A stretch of 64,000 nucleotides of DNA from Mesorhizobium sp. WSM3859 (GTDB taxonomy: Bacteria > Pseudomonadota > Alphaproteobacteria > Rhizobiales > Rhizobiaceae). Positions 45,944 through 55,514 of this stretch are shown here, in pieces. The stretch spans positions 372,001 to 436,000 of the forward strand of contig NZ_NSGG01000002.1 in assembly GCF_002295065.1 (NCBI RefSeq). The letters are read 5' to 3'. The stretch's first letter is position 1. Each line of letters opens with the position of its first letter. The notes under the pieces are model-generated. The model ran no database searches and was not told the DNA's origin. It saw nothing but the letters and a program-made list of their open reading frames with translations. The position numbers and the translations under genes are program-made.

Positions 45944-46600
45944 ATGGATTTCGACTGGTCCGTCATCTGGCAGGCCTTGCCCGAGCTGTTGAAGGGCGCC
46001 CGCCTCACCGTACTGATCGCGCTCGCCGGGCTTGCCGGCGGCCTTATTATCGGCTTCGCCGCCGGGCTGGCGCGCGCTTACGGCAACATGGTGCTCAACG
46101 CCATCGCCATGGTCTATGTCGAGATCATACGCGGCACCCCGATTATCGTACAGGTGATGTTCATCTATTTCGCGCTGCCGATCCTGGCGGATGTCCGCAT
46201 CAACCCGTTGGCGGCGGCAATCATGGCGATCATCATCAACGCCGGCGCCTATATCGCCGAGATCGTGCGCGGCGCCTTCCTTTCCGTCCATCGCGGCTTG
46301 CGCGAGGCCGGCCTGGCGCTCGGCCTGCCGTTCTGGAAAGTGCTTTTCTACATCATCGGCCCGCTTGCCTTCCGCCGCATGATTCCGGCGCTCGGCAACC
46401 AGTTCATCGTCAGCCTGAAGGATACCTCTCTGTTCATCGTCATCGGCGTCGGCGAGCTCACCCGGCAAGGCCAGGAAATCATGGCGGCCAACTTCCGCGC
46501 CGTCGAGATCTGGTCGGCCGTGGCGATGTTCTACCTGATCATGACGGGCACGCTTACGCTCATCCTGCGGCTGACCGAAAAGAGGATGCGCATCCTGTGA
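45944..46600 (+). CDS. ABC transporter permease, HisM/GlnP type
   Basis: 218 residues from ATG 45944 ([13 protein letters not shown]), chosen because GAAGGA stands 8 nt upstream; an ATG at 45935 overlaps that site. About five membrane helices and the EAA loop ([38 protein letters not shown]). One permease gene, so the channel is probably a homodimer. Its stop overlaps the GTG of the ATPase gene. Confidence 0.94.
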   Translation: MDFDWSVIWQALPELLKGARLTVLIALAGLAGGLIIGFAAGLARAYGNMVLNAIAMVYVEIIRGTPIIVQVMFIYFALPILADVRINPLAAAIMAIIINAGAYIAEIVRGAFLSVHRGLREAGLALGLPFWKVLFYIIGPLAFRRMIPALGNQFIVSLKDTSLFIVIGVGELTRQGQEIMAANFRAVEIWSAVAMFYLIMTGTLTLILRLTEKRMRIL

Positions 46601-47325
46601 GCATCGTGGCGTTCAACAAAGTCACCAAGCGCTTCGGTCAGGTCACCATCCTCGACCAGGTGGATCTCTCGATCGAGGCCGGCGAGAAGGTCGTCCTGAT
46701 CGGCCCCTCCGGCTCCGGCAAGTCGACGCTGCTTCGCTGCATCAATGCGCTAGAGGAGATCAATGGCGGCGACCTCGTCGTCGACGGCATCAGCGTCAAA
46801 TCCGGCGGCCGCAAGGTCCGCCTGATCCGCCAGGAAGCCGGCATGGTCTTCCAGCAGTTCAACTTGTTTCCGCAGATGACGGCGCTGGAAAACGTCGCCT
46901 TCGGTCCGCGCCGCGTGCGTGGCGAGACGCGACAGGAGGCACGCAAGCAGGCGCTGGAAATGCTCGCCAAGGTTGGCCTTGCCGAACGCGCGCATCATTA
47001 TCCGAGCGAGCTTTCCGGTGGCCAGCAGCAGCGCGTCGCCATTGCGCGTGCGCTTGCCGTCAAACCGAAGCTGATGCTGTTCGACGAGCCGACCTCGGCG
47101 CTCGATCCCGAACTCAGGCACGAAGTGCTACGCGTGATGCAGGCGCTGGCCGAGGAAGGCATGACGATGATCGTCGTTACCCATGAGATGGCCTTTGCCC
47201 GCAAGGTCGGAACCAGGCTGATCTTCATGGAAGGTGGTAAGATCGCCGTCGACGGCGAGCCGCGGGAGCTGCTTGCAAACCCGCAAAATCCTCGCTTGAA
47301 AGAGTTTCTGCAGCATGTCGCATGA
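46597..47325 (+). CDS. ABC transporter ATPase, polar amino acid type
   Basis: 242 residues. GTG start at 46597 overlaps the permease stop (GTGA). Walker [12 protein letters not shown]-loop [10 protein letters not shown], signature [15 protein letters not shown], Walker [14 protein letters not shown] and H-loop VTHE. GlnQ/HisP type. Energises the importer with the two preceding genes; overlaps the next gene by 11 bp. Confidence 0.95.
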   Translation: MSIVAFNKVTKRFGQVTILDQVDLSIEAGEKVVLIGPSGSGKSTLLRCINALEEINGGDLVVDGISVKSGGRKVRLIRQEAGMVFQQFNLFPQMTALENVAFGPRRVRGETRQEARKQALEMLAKVGLAERAHHYPSELSGGQQQRVAIARALAVKPKLMLFDEPTSALDPELRHEVLRVMQALAEEGMTMIVVTHEMAFARKVGTRLIFMEGGKIAVDGEPRELLANPQNPRLKEFLQHVA

Positions 47326-48373
47326 CGCCGGCCGCCGGCTTTCCTTCATCGATGTCTCGGGGTCGCCCTACGACGTCGGGGCCGCTATCGGGCGCTTCGG
47401 CCGAGCGGCGCTCAACGACCATTTCCAGACGTCCGCCGCATGGCGCGAGCTCAACGCGCGCCGGGCCGATCCCCGCATCGGCACGATGGCGACGATCGTG
47501 CGGGAGCGGTTCCCTCGATACTGGGCCGAGCTGCAGGGCCTCGCCGCCGGGCTTGAATTGGCGTTCGACGACGTCTTCCTGTGGAACTGCCGCGGCGACA
47601 TCTGGGCAATGGCGCCCGATGGCTGCACGACGGTGCAGTTGCCCGGCTCCCCGCATGTCATCGGCCACAATGAGGACGGCGACCCGGACTTCGCTGGCCA
47701 TTGCGCGCTGGCCCATATGGCTTCCGAAGGCGGCAATGAATTCACGGCCTTCGTCTATCCCGGCTCGCTGCCCGGACATACATTTGCGGCGACGTCGGCG
47801 AAGCTGGTGCTGACGGTCAACAACACCAGGCCGCTGGCCGGCGGCGCCGGGGCGCCGCGCATGGTGCTGGCGCGCGCCGTGCTCGACGCACCGGACCTTG
47901 ACGCGGCGCTGGCCCTGCTCAAATCGGTGCCCCGCGCCGGCGCCTTTCACCTGACCCTGGCGCAGGCCGGCGACGAGCGGCTGCTCAGCGTCGAGTTCAC
48001 CGCGCAGGCCCTGTCGGTTGATCGCCTCGTATCGGCGCGCGTCCACTCAAACCACCTCATCCATGCCGACACCGGGCGCAGGTCGCAGATCGTCACCGGC
48101 TCCTCCGGCGTGCGCCAGCGACGCGGCGAAGCGCTGCTGGATCAGACGCCTCAGTCCGAGCCGCAACGCCGCGCGCTCGCCATCTTGTGGGACGCGGCCG
48201 ACCCGGAGCTGCCGATCTATCGCACCGACCCGGCCGACAGCGATGTCGAGAACACGCTTGCCAGCGCCGTCTTCCGCGTCGGGGCTGACAAGGTCGAGTG
48301 GGCTGTCTACGATGCGGCACACGAAGCAGCGCGCTTCGACATGCGGGATGGGCTGGTCCCTGTCGCGGGGTGA
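47315..48373 (+). CDS. C45-family autoproteolytic amidohydrolase/acyltransferase
   Basis: 352 residues. Related to acyl-CoA:6-APA acyltransferase and other Ntn hydrolases of family C45. Expected new N-terminal nucleophile Cys104 in APDGCTTV, followed by VIGHNEDGDP (typical H-N-E-D), and VLTVNNTRPL. Cleaves linear amide bonds. No signal peptide, so cytoplasmic; would act on the imported substrate. Overlaps the ATPase gene by 11 bp and stands 9 bp before the second RpiR gene. Substrate unknown. Confidence 0.86.
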   Translation: MSHDAGRRLSFIDVSGSPYDVGAAIGRFGRAALNDHFQTSAAWRELNARRADPRIGTMATIVRERFPRYWAELQGLAAGLELAFDDVFLWNCRGDIWAMAPDGCTTVQLPGSPHVIGHNEDGDPDFAGHCALAHMASEGGNEFTAFVYPGSLPGHTFAATSAKLVLTVNNTRPLAGGAGAPRMVLARAVLDAPDLDAALALLKSVPRAGAFHLTLAQAGDERLLSVEFTAQALSVDRLVSARVHSNHLIHADTGRRSQIVTGSSGVRQRRGEALLDQTPQSEPQRRALAILWDAADPELPIYRTDPADSDVENTLASAVFRVGADKVEWAVYDAAHEAARFDMRDGLVPVAG

Positions 48374-48382
48374 ACGGGAACA

Positions 48383-49300
48383 ATGCCAGAGCAAGCCGCT
48401 GCGGAGCCGCCACGCACCATCGAGGATCTGAGGGCGCTGGCGCTATCGGTCGGCCGCGACGAAGCGGGCTTTTCCCTCGGCTCCAAGGCGCATGATGTCT
48501 TCGCCAAGCTTGTCGAGGCGCCCGAACAATCGGCGGTCCGCACGATCTCGGAACTCGCCGATCAATTCGGCATCAATCCGTCGACGCTGACGAGACTGGC
48601 GAAGCGTCTCGGCTTCGAAGGTTTCAGCGATTTCCAGGCCGTCTTCCGCAAGGCGATCGCCGACGACCAGCAATATTTCTACAGTCGCCAGGCCGGAAGG
48701 CTGATGACGACGCCTTCGGCAGGTGGCGCCGAGGTCGAGGTCTTCGAGCGGCTGGCACGCGAAACGGCGGCGAATGTCGACGGCTTCCTCGGCCAGTTGG
48801 ACAGCGCCTCGCTGAAGGGGGCGGTCGCGCTGCTGGCCGGCGCGCGGCGTGTGCGCGTGCATGGCGTTCGTCAGTTCCATTCGCTGGCGAGCTTCCTCAC
48901 CTATTGCCTGGGCATGGTGCGCTCGGACGTGGCTCTGCTCGATGCGCCGCGCCTCGGCGTCGCCGAGGCGCTGTCGCAGCTCGAGCCGGGCGACGTCGTC
49001 ATCACAGCCAGTTGCGCGCCCTATACGCGCAGCGTCGCCGAGGTCGGCCGCATTGCTGCGGCGAACGGCCAGAACGTGATCGCGATCACCGATTCCCGGT
49101 CCTCGCCGCTCGTGCCTCCGGCCGAGCACGCGTTCTTCATCCCGCATGCCAGCAGCTTCTATTCGAACAGCATGGGCGCCTATGTCGTGTTTTGCGAAGC
49201 GATGCTCAACCTCGTCGCCCGCGAGCTTGGCGACAAGGCGCTGAACTCGCTAGCCGGGCGCGAGCGGCTGATCGCCGAGATGAACATCGAGGTCGGCTGA
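48383..49300 (+). CDS. RpiR/MurR-family transcriptional regulator (second)
   Basis: 305 residues. HTH_6: RTISELADQFGINPSTLTRLAKRLGFEGFSDFQAVFRKAI; SIS domain about 130-270 (RVRVHGVRQFHSLASFLTYCLGMV; DVVITASCAPYTRSVAEVGRIA). Last gene of the BKACE-transporter-hydrolase operon. Only distantly like the other RpiR in this island, so two ligands or two promoters may be involved. Confidence 0.92.
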   Translation: MPEQAAAEPPRTIEDLRALALSVGRDEAGFSLGSKAHDVFAKLVEAPEQSAVRTISELADQFGINPSTLTRLAKRLGFEGFSDFQAVFRKAIADDQQYFYSRQAGRLMTTPSAGGAEVEVFERLARETAANVDGFLGQLDSASLKGAVALLAGARRVRVHGVRQFHSLASFLTYCLGMVRSDVALLDAPRLGVAEALSQLEPGDVVITASCAPYTRSVAEVGRIAAANGQNVIAITDSRSSPLVPPAEHAFFIPHASSFYSNSMGAYVVFCEAMLNLVARELGDKALNSLAGRERLIAEMNIEVG

Positions 49301-49331
49301 TCTCCTCAGCCACCCGAATTCCGTCGCGGAG

Positions 49332-49805
49332 TCAGGTGCAGACCCACTCGCGGATCTTGCACTCCTTCCCCTCGCCGCCGCATTGCGCCGTGGCCTTGTC
49401 CTGCGCGTCCTTGCGGGTCGTGGCCGATGCCGCGCCCCAGAACGGCGTCGCCGCGCCACGGCTCTTGCCGACCGAGAGCGCCGCGCAGTGCTCATAGGGA
49501 AAGCCGGTGCCGTCATCATCGTCCCAGTGGCGGTGGTTGCGGAACACTTCGACCACCCTGCAGCCCTTGCCGTCCGCGTTCTCGCAGTATTTGAGCGCGA
49601 TGTCTTCGGCCTCCTGGCGCTTGTCGGCCCCCCAGAAGAAGCCGTGGCGGCCGTCATCCGGCGAATAGGCGATCGCGCCCCAGATGCCTTTTTCCTCGCC
49701 GGTCTCAGCTGGCGGCGGCGCCACCAGATCGGCGGCATGGCTGGCGATGGTAAGCCCGGCCAGTGCCGCCAGCAGCGGGAATGAGAGGCGACGGTTGATC
49801 AGCAT
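49332..49805 (-). CDS. DUF4189 exported protein
   Basis: 157 residues from ATG 49805 (MLINRRLSFPLLAALAGL). Signal peptide with cleavage near SHA-A. DUF4189 pattern: WGAIAYSPDDGRHGFFWG, AEDIALKYCENADGKGCRVVEVFRN, CAALSVG and a second AQDKATAQCGGEGKECKIREWVC, with cysteine pairs likely forming disulfides. Last gene of the adhesin operon (45 bp after the previous gene). Role unknown. Confidence 0.85.
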   Translation of the reverse strand: MLINRRLSFPLLAALAGLTIASHAADLVAPPPAETGEEKGIWGAIAYSPDDGRHGFFWGADKRQEAEDIALKYCENADGKGCRVVEVFRNHRHWDDDDGTGFPYEHCAALSVGKSRGAATPFWGAASATTRKDAQDKATAQCGGEGKECKIREWVCT

Positions 49806-49850
49806 TTTCGTGCTCCAGCTTGTAGCCATTCAAAACCCTTGGCGATGCTT

Positions 49851-50576
49851 CTATCCGCCCATGCGCGCGACCGAGACGACGATGCAGGTGTTGCCGGTGG
49901 GGACCAGCAGCGCCTGGCCGCCATTGTTGGCCAGGTTGAAAAGGCTGGTGTTCGACAGATTGTCCGCCGGAACGCTGCCTTTCGGCAGGGTCTGCGCGAC
50001 CTCCTGGCAGGACTTCTGGAAAGGCGCCACCCGCACGAGGCTCCCCTCGCAGCTCTGGCCGACAGGCGAAGCAATGACGACGCCGGCGGCTTGCGTCTTG
50101 TAGCCCGGCAGATCGTAACTCATCCCGGCGACGGCCTGCACGGCATGGGCATCGGGCGAGGTGTTGTCCCATTGTGTCTGGATCGCATAGGTCGATCCCG
50201 CGGTCAGCGCCTGCCCGAGCGCGGCAAAGAGGTTGGCGCAGGTGTGGACGCCTGCCTGGCTCGCATGCGTCTGAAACGGAGTTCTGCCGGCCGAAGCGTC
50301 TCCCGCGACGGGCTTGACATCGGTCGGCTTGGCAGCGACCGGCGCCTGCGATTGCGCCGAGGCGGTGCCCGCAACGAATTCGCCCAGCGCCGGAAAGAAG
50401 CGGAGCGACGATATGACCGCCGCCGCAACCAGAGCGGCGAACGCGCCAAGCAGAGCTGTGTTTCGCACCAGCCGCCAGGCCGATGAGCGCGCCAGCGGCG
50501 AGATTGCCGGCGGTTCCGGCAGCGGAACGGGCTCGGGGCGGTTTAGGATTCTATCCTCGATGGATTGGCGGGTCAT
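49851..50576 (-). CDS. Membrane-anchored hypothetical protein
   Basis: 241 residues from ATG 50576 (MTRQSIEDRILNRPEPVPLPEPP). Pro-rich cytoplasmic start, one membrane helix about 38-60, Ala/Lys/Pro linker 70-98, then a periplasmic domain with cysteines in HTCANLF, QSCEGSL, KSCQEV and NTCIVVS. I do not recognise the family. Sits 13 bp after the IalB-type gene in the adhesin operon; likely an envelope partner of those proteins. Confidence 0.75.
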   Translation of the reverse strand: MTRQSIEDRILNRPEPVPLPEPPAISPLARSSAWRLVRNTALLGAFAALVAAAVISSLRFFPALGEFVAGTASAQSQAPVAAKPTDVKPVAGDASAGRTPFQTHASQAGVHTCANLFAALGQALTAGSTYAIQTQWDNTSPDAHAVQAVAGMSYDLPGYKTQAAGVVIASPVGQSCEGSLVRVAPFQKSCQEVAQTLPKGSVPADNLSNTSLFNLANNGGQALLVPTGNTCIVVSVARMGG

Positions 50577-50589
50577 TTCGCGGATCTCT

Positions 50590-51165
50590 CTATTTGATGG
50601 TCGACAGCGCGGTCTTGAGGCCCTTGAAAGGAGCATCGAGGCTGACGGTCGCTCCCGACGGCAGGGAATAGGAAACTTGGACGGTGGTCTCCTTGCCGAT
50701 CTGCTCGCGAAGGACCGGGCCTACCGGCACATAGCCGACACAAACCGACGCATCACAGCCCTGCAGCTGAACGTCGACGGGCTGCTTGCGGCCGGCAAGT
50801 TTGAGCGAAAGCCTGCTTCCCGCACCAGCCTGGCTGGGAGTCCGCAAGATCATGAAGGGCTTGCCTTTCTCGTCGGCCGCGAGCGACCAGCTGAAGACCA
50901 AGGTCTGGCTTTGGTCGACGAAGGACTGGCTGATGTTGCAGACCCTCTTCCTGGCCTGCAGATTCTCGTCGCAGATCAGCGTCCAGTTCTCGAACGGGCG
51001 GGTGGTCCGTTGGTAGTCGCCGAGCTTCACGCCCGCAGGCACCGCGACGTCCGAAGGCTTTATCCGATAGGCCGACGGTGCCGCCTCCTGCCCGGCCGCG
51101 CGCGGTCCGGACAGGAGCAGGCAAGTCATGCAGATTGCGACAACAGAGCCGGCTTGCCTGACCAT
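50590..51165 (-). CDS. IalB (invasion-associated locus B) family protein
   Basis: 191 residues from ATG 51165. Signal peptide cleaved near RAAG (about residue 25). IalB pattern: PFENWTLICDENLQARKRVCNISQ, WSLAADEKGKPFMILRTPSQ, LQGCDASVCVGYVPVG and VSYSLPSGATVSLDAPFKG, with four cysteines in two pairs. In Bartonella IalB affects erythrocyte entry; in free-living rhizobia its function is open. Begins 8 bp after the adhesin stop. Confidence 0.88.
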   Translation of the reverse strand: MVRQAGSVVAICMTCLLLSGPRAAGQEAAPSAYRIKPSDVAVPAGVKLGDYQRTTRPFENWTLICDENLQARKRVCNISQSFVDQSQTLVFSWSLAADEKGKPFMILRTPSQAGAGSRLSLKLAGRKQPVDVQLQGCDASVCVGYVPVGPVLREQIGKETTVQVSYSLPSGATVSLDAPFKGLKTALSTIK

Positions 51166-51173
51166 AAATAAAC

Positions 51174-54100
51174 TCAGTTCAAGGTGAAGCTGAGGCCCGC
51201 GCCGACACCCCAGTGCCCGCCCGCCGTCGTGCCGGACACATTTGCCCGGGCTCTTCCGTCCTCGCTGGTGTAGCCGGCGCCGAACGCCACAGCCCCCTCG
51301 CCGCGCCAATAGCCGCCGCCGGCCGCCACGCTCAGCTTGCCGGGACGGTCGTCATAGCGCAGCGAGGCGGCCGCGAGGCCGATCGCCGCCGCCTGGCGGG
51401 CTTCGCCGCGAACCTCACCCATGTCCATGTTGAGCTGACTGAGTTTGGAGTCGGTATAGGCATTGGCCGTCTGGAGCGTGGTGGCCGCCACCTGGTTGGT
51501 GTAGGTCTTGGAGTTGTCGAACGTCGTCGCCAATCCGGTGTTGAGCTGTTGGACGTTGACCGCATCGGTGTTCGCCGTGCCCGCGCCGACATTGTGGATG
51601 ACGACAGGCGCATTGACGTCACCGCCGACGAGCGTCAGCGAGTTGGACTTGGTGCCGTCCGGGTTCTTGTCGTACTGGACCGCGAACTCGTTCAGGTCGC
51701 CGACGCTCCCCTGCACGGCTTCCACAGCCTGGTTCGTCGCATAGAGTTGGCTGCCGTTGATGGCGTCGGTCGAAGTCTGACTGATCCTGCCCGCCGCGAC
51801 ATTGGTGACGGTTCGCTCCTTGCCGACGTCGCCGACGCTCACCGTGCTCGTCGGAGCGGTTCCGGCGAAGGTGTAGGCGACGCCGTTTATCGTCGTGCCG
51901 GTGGTGGCGACCGCCGCCGCGGTCGTCGAGCCCGCGCCGAGCGCGACGCTGCCCGGCTCGTTGGCCGTGGCGCCGGCGCCAAGCGCCATCGACTGGGCGC
52001 CGTTGGCGGTCGAGTTCGTGCCGAGCGCGATGCTGTCCGCCGCATTGACGGTCGAGGTCTGGCCGATCGCGATGCCGCCGGGCGCCGTCTGCTGGACGAT
52101 GGCGCCGTTGCCCATGCCGATGCCGTTGTCGCCATTGACGGTGGTGCGCGGACCGATTGCCACCGAATCGGTGCCGACCGCGGCCGAATCCGAAGCAGTC
52201 GAATTGGCGTGGAAGTACATGGTCGGCGTCACCGCGAACGAGCTCAGCGCGCCCTTCAACTGGCGCAGCGTGACCGCATCCTGGTCCTGCGTGCCGTCGG
52301 CCACGTTGATGATCTGGCGATAGGAAGTGGAAGTGCCGACCGAGACGGCGCCGAGCAGGGTCTTGTCCGTGGTGTTGTAGGGGACGAGGCCGGTGCCTGC
52401 GAGGATCGATCCCGAAGCCGGCGCCACTGCGCGGTCGGAAACCGAGCCGGAGCCGAGCGCCACGCCGTCGGTGATGGAGACCGTGGTGCCGCGGCCGAGC
52501 GCCAGCGAATTGGCGGCAGAGGCCGTCGCCTGGTAGCCGAGCGCGGAGGAGCCGATCCCTTGCGCGAAGGCGTCCGTGACGGGAAGCGTCGTGTCGTTGG
52601 TACGCACATAGCGGATGCCGTCGCCATTGGCGTCGGTATAGGCCGTCGAGGTGTCGCCGGCAAAGTTGTTGATCGTGTTGCCAAGCGTGGTGATGTCGGC
52701 CGTGTTGGCGGCGATGTCGGTGGTGTTCTGCGTCACCTGCTGGTTGGTGGCGAAGAGCTGCGAGCCGTTGACCGCGTCGGTCGACGAACCGCTCAACTGC
52801 CCGGCCGCGACGTTCTGGATCTGGCGCTCCGCGCCGACCGAGCCGACCGAGAAGGCACCGGCCGGCGTGGTACCGGCGAAGGTGTAGGCGACGCCGCCGA
52901 TCGTCGTGCCGCCGACCGCGGTCGTGGTGCCTGACACCGAATTCAGGCCGATCGCCACGTCGCCGGCATTGTTGGCGATCGCATTCGGGCCGACGGCGAC
53001 CGAATCCGCCCCCAGCGCCTGGGAATCCGCAAGCGTCGAATTGGCGTGGAAATACTTGATGCCGCCGCCGGTGTTGATGTTGTTGATGGTGTTGCCGAGA
53101 GTGGTGATGTCGGCCGTGTTGGCGGCGATATCGGTGGTGTTCTGCGTCACCTGCTGGTTGGTGGCAAACAGCTGCGAGCCATTGATTGCGTCGGTCGACG
53201 AGCCGCTCAACTGTCCGGCCGCGACGTTCTGTATCTGGCGCTCGGCGCCGACCGAGCCGACCGAGAACGCGCCGGCCGGCGTGGTTCCGGCGAAGGTGTA
53301 GGCGACGCCGCCAATCGTCGTGCCCCCAACCGCCGTCGTGGTGCCGGATGCGGAATTCAGGCCGATAGCAACATCGCCGGCATTGGTAGCGACGGCATTT
53401 GGCCCGACCGCCACCGAATCCGCTCCCAGCGCCTGGGAATCGGCAAGCGTCGAGTTGGCGTGGAAATACTTGATGCCGCCGCCGGTGTTGATGTTCGTGA
53501 CCGTGCTGCCGAGACTGTCGACGGCCTGATTGGTCGCGAAGAGCTGCGAGCCGTTGACCGCGTCGGTCGAGGACCCGCTGATGCGCCCCGCCGCGAGATT
53601 GGTGAGCGTGCGTTCCGCGCCGGGCGCGCCGATGCTGACCGTCGAGGTCGGAGCGGTTCCCTGGAAGGCGTAGGTGGTGCCGTTGATCACCGCACTCGGC
53701 GTGCCGACCGCTACGGCGGTCACCGAGCCCGAGCCCAGCGCGACATCGCCGGAGCTTGCCGCCGCCGTCGCGCCATTGCCCAGCGCGACATTGCCGACGA
53801 AGCCGGCAGCGCCGGCGGTGGAGCCGTTGCCCAGCGCCACGGAGCCTTGGCCGATCGCCTTGTTGCTGTTGCCGATGGCGACGGCACCGTTGGCCATATT
53901 GGCGGCGGTGGCGGTCGCCGTGCCGTCGCTGTTGGCGATGTTGTTGGCGCCGCCGGTGAAGGCGCCGGTGCCGCTGGCGTAGCTCGGATCGCCGATGGCG
54001 ACCGCGCCGTCACCATAGGCCGTATTGCCGGCGCCGATGGCAACGGCCTTGCCGCCATCGGCGATCGCCCCCGTGCCGACAGCGACGGAGTCGGCGGAGA

Positions 54101-55514
54101 GCGCGCCGGCGGCGGTGCCGACGGCGATCGCGTTTACGTCTTGTGCCACCGCGCCCGCTCCAAGTGCTGTCGAGCTTGCCGCCGTAGAGACGGCCGTCGT
54201 GCCGATGGCGATGGAATCGTCACCGCCGGCATTGGACGAACGGCCGCCAGCGAACGCACGGGCGCCGGTGGCTTTGGAGGTGGAACCGATGGAAGTGGCG
54301 TACGTTCCGCTCGCCGTGGCGCCCAATCCCAGGGCGCTGGCGTTCGCGGCGGTCGCCGCGGCGTTGTTGCCGAGCGCGGTGGTCGAGACGTCCGTGGCCT
54401 GGGCGCCCGAGCCCGCCGCGACCGAGCCCACGCCGCTCGACGTGGCCGAATTGCCCAGGGCGAGCGAGAAATTTCCCGAGGCCACGGCGACGTTGCCGAG
54501 CGCTGCCGAGTTTTGCGCCGTGGCATTTGCCTGGGGACCAATGGCGATGGTGTTGGTCGCCGTGGCCTGGCTCTGCAAACCAAACGCCATGCTTGTGATG
54601 CCGGTCGCCTTGCTTGCTCGCCCAATCGCCATGGCGTCGGCCTGAGACGCCGTCACATCGGTGCCAATGCCGATGGCGCTCTGAGCCAACGCTCCCGTCC
54701 CCACGGCTGTGCGCGAGCCGAGATAGACGGAGTTTATGGCACTCGCGGTCGCCTGGAATCCGACAGCGATGGCATTTTGGCTGCCTGCGTTGGCGTTGGT
54801 ACCTTGGGCAAGAGAATCGATTCCGCTCTGCGTTGCTTGATATCCAAGCGCGATACCGCGTAGCCCGCCGGCAGTGGCCTGATAGCCTATGACGGACGAG
54901 TATTGAGCGCTGGCTACGGACCCGTAGCCAGCAGCGAACGCATAGTTGTTGTTGGCCGTAGCGCCGACACCGACTGCGGTGGAATTCCCTCCCGAAGCGT
55001 TGGCGTTGGTGCCCAACGCGCTGGCCCCAGGCCCAGTGGCACTAGCGGCAACGCCGATCGCTACCGTATTGATGTTGCTTGAGATCGCGCCGCCGCCAAC
55101 GGCCACCGCGCCGCCGGTACCTGTCGCCTGCGCATCTTGGCCGATTGCCACCCCATACTGTGTCGACGAGACGGATCGGGTTCCGATCGCAATGGCATTG
55201 AGCTGAGAGGCCGTCGCGGGCGTGCCGATAGCGATGGAGCCGCCACCGGTCGCGGAGCCGCCACCGGCGGCATATTGTGCTGATGCCGGCGTGGCGATGC
55301 CGCCCAATGCGATCGCACTCAGCGCCGCTGCCAGCATCTTGCCGAGACCGAGCGTTCCGAGCCCCAGGCCCTTGCGTCGCATGCCGAGCACGCGATGGGC
55401 ATTGCGCAGCGCCGCCATCAGGCGGCGACGCAGCGAGCGGCTGTCGGTGCCGCCGGAAACCCAGTTTCCGGCAAATCGGTCGCGCCCGATAGTACGTCCT
55501 TGCCTGAAAGTCAT
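51174..55514 (-). CDS. Trimeric autotransporter adhesin (YadA/Hia family)
   Basis: 1446 residues. The start is ATG 55514 (MTFRQGRTIG), with AGGAGG 10 nt upstream. Extended signal of about 80 residues with cleavage near PASAQ. YadA-like head with many SxAIGxxA-type 14-residue repeats (about 85-640). Neck/stalk with repeated NGSQLFATNQ and GGIKYFHANST modules, a tandem 138-residue repeat, then a coiled-coil stalk and a C-terminal YadA membrane anchor (about the last 65 residues, GVGAGLSFTLN at the end). Secreted by its own barrel; expected role is attachment to a surface or host. The same frame is open upstream of the start, see the leader gene. Confidence 0.93.
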   Translation of the reverse strand: MTFRQGRTIGRDRFAGNWVSGGTDSRSLRRRLMAALRNAHRVLGMRRKGLGLGTLGLGKMLAAALSAIALGGIATPASAQYAAGGGSATGGGSIAIGTPATASQLNAIAIGTRSVSSTQYGVAIGQDAQATGTGGAVAVGGGAISSNINTVAIGVAASATGPGASALGTNANASGGNSTAVGVGATANNNYAFAAGYGSVASAQYSSVIGYQATAGGLRGIALGYQATQSGIDSLAQGTNANAGSQNAIAVGFQATASAINSVYLGSRTAVGTGALAQSAIGIGTDVTASQADAMAIGRASKATGITSMAFGLQSQATATNTIAIGPQANATAQNSAALGNVAVASGNFSLALGNSATSSGVGSVAAGSGAQATDVSTTALGNNAAATAANASALGLGATASGTYATSIGSTSKATGARAFAGGRSSNAGGDDSIAIGTTAVSTAASSTALGAGAVAQDVNAIAVGTAAGALSADSVAVGTGAIADGGKAVAIGAGNTAYGDGAVAIGDPSYASGTGAFTGGANNIANSDGTATATAANMANGAVAIGNSNKAIGQGSVALGNGSTAGAAGFVGNVALGNGATAAASSGDVALGSGSVTAVAVGTPSAVINGTTYAFQGTAPTSTVSIGAPGAERTLTNLAAGRISGSSTDAVNGSQLFATNQAVDSLGSTVTNINTGGGIKYFHANSTLADSQALGADSVAVGPNAVATNAGDVAIGLNSASGTTTAVGGTTIGGVAYTFAGTTPAGAFSVGSVGAERQIQNVAAGQLSGSSTDAINGSQLFATNQQVTQNTTDIAANTADITTLGNTINNINTGGGIKYFHANSTLADSQALGADSVAVGPNAIANNAGDVAIGLNSVSGTTTAVGGTTIGGVAYTFAGTTPAGAFSVGSVGAERQIQNVAAGQLSGSSTDAVNGSQLFATNQQVTQNTTDIAANTADITTLGNTINNFAGDTSTAYTDANGDGIRYVRTNDTTLPVTDAFAQGIGSSALGYQATASAANSLALGRGTTVSITDGVALGSGSVSDRAVAPASGSILAGTGLVPYNTTDKTLLGAVSVGTSTSYRQIINVADGTQDQDAVTLRQLKGALSSFAVTPTMYFHANSTASDSAAVGTDSVAIGPRTTVNGDNGIGMGNGAIVQQTAPGGIAIGQTSTVNAADSIALGTNSTANGAQSMALGAGATANEPGSVALGAGSTTAAAVATTGTTINGVAYTFAGTAPTSTVSVGDVGKERTVTNVAAGRISQTSTDAINGSQLYATNQAVEAVQGSVGDLNEFAVQYDKNPDGTKSNSLTLVGGDVNAPVVIHNVGAGTANTDAVNVQQLNTGLATTFDNSKTYTNQVAATTLQTANAYTDSKLSQLNMDMGEVRGEARQAAAIGLAAASLRYDDRPGKLSVAAGGGYWRGEGAVAFGAGYTSEDGRARANVSGTTAGGHWGVGAGLSFTLN
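52660..53487. repeat. Tandem direct repeat, 414-bp unit, inside the adhesin gene
   Basis: Two near-identical 414-bp copies (138 residues each), about 52660-53073 and 53074-53487. The unit includes GGIKYFHANSTLADSQALGA and QIQNVAAGQLSGSSTDA. Spacing was checked at two matching landmarks (53041/53455 and 52675/53089), both exactly 414 bp. Confidence 0.88.

Noticed and set aside
45910..47325. One long ORF spanning permease and ATPase
   Set aside because: The first 690 bp are the permease gene in the wrong frame; the ATPase starts at the GTG at 46597 that overlaps the permease stop.
53046..54863. 605-residue plus-strand ORF opposite the adhesin
   Set aside because: Low-complexity mirror of the adhesin repeats; no start site or family.
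51174..55514. Regular repeats considered as a CRISPR-like array
   Set aside because: They are in-frame protein repeats of the adhesin head and stalk with no spacer pattern and no cas genes.
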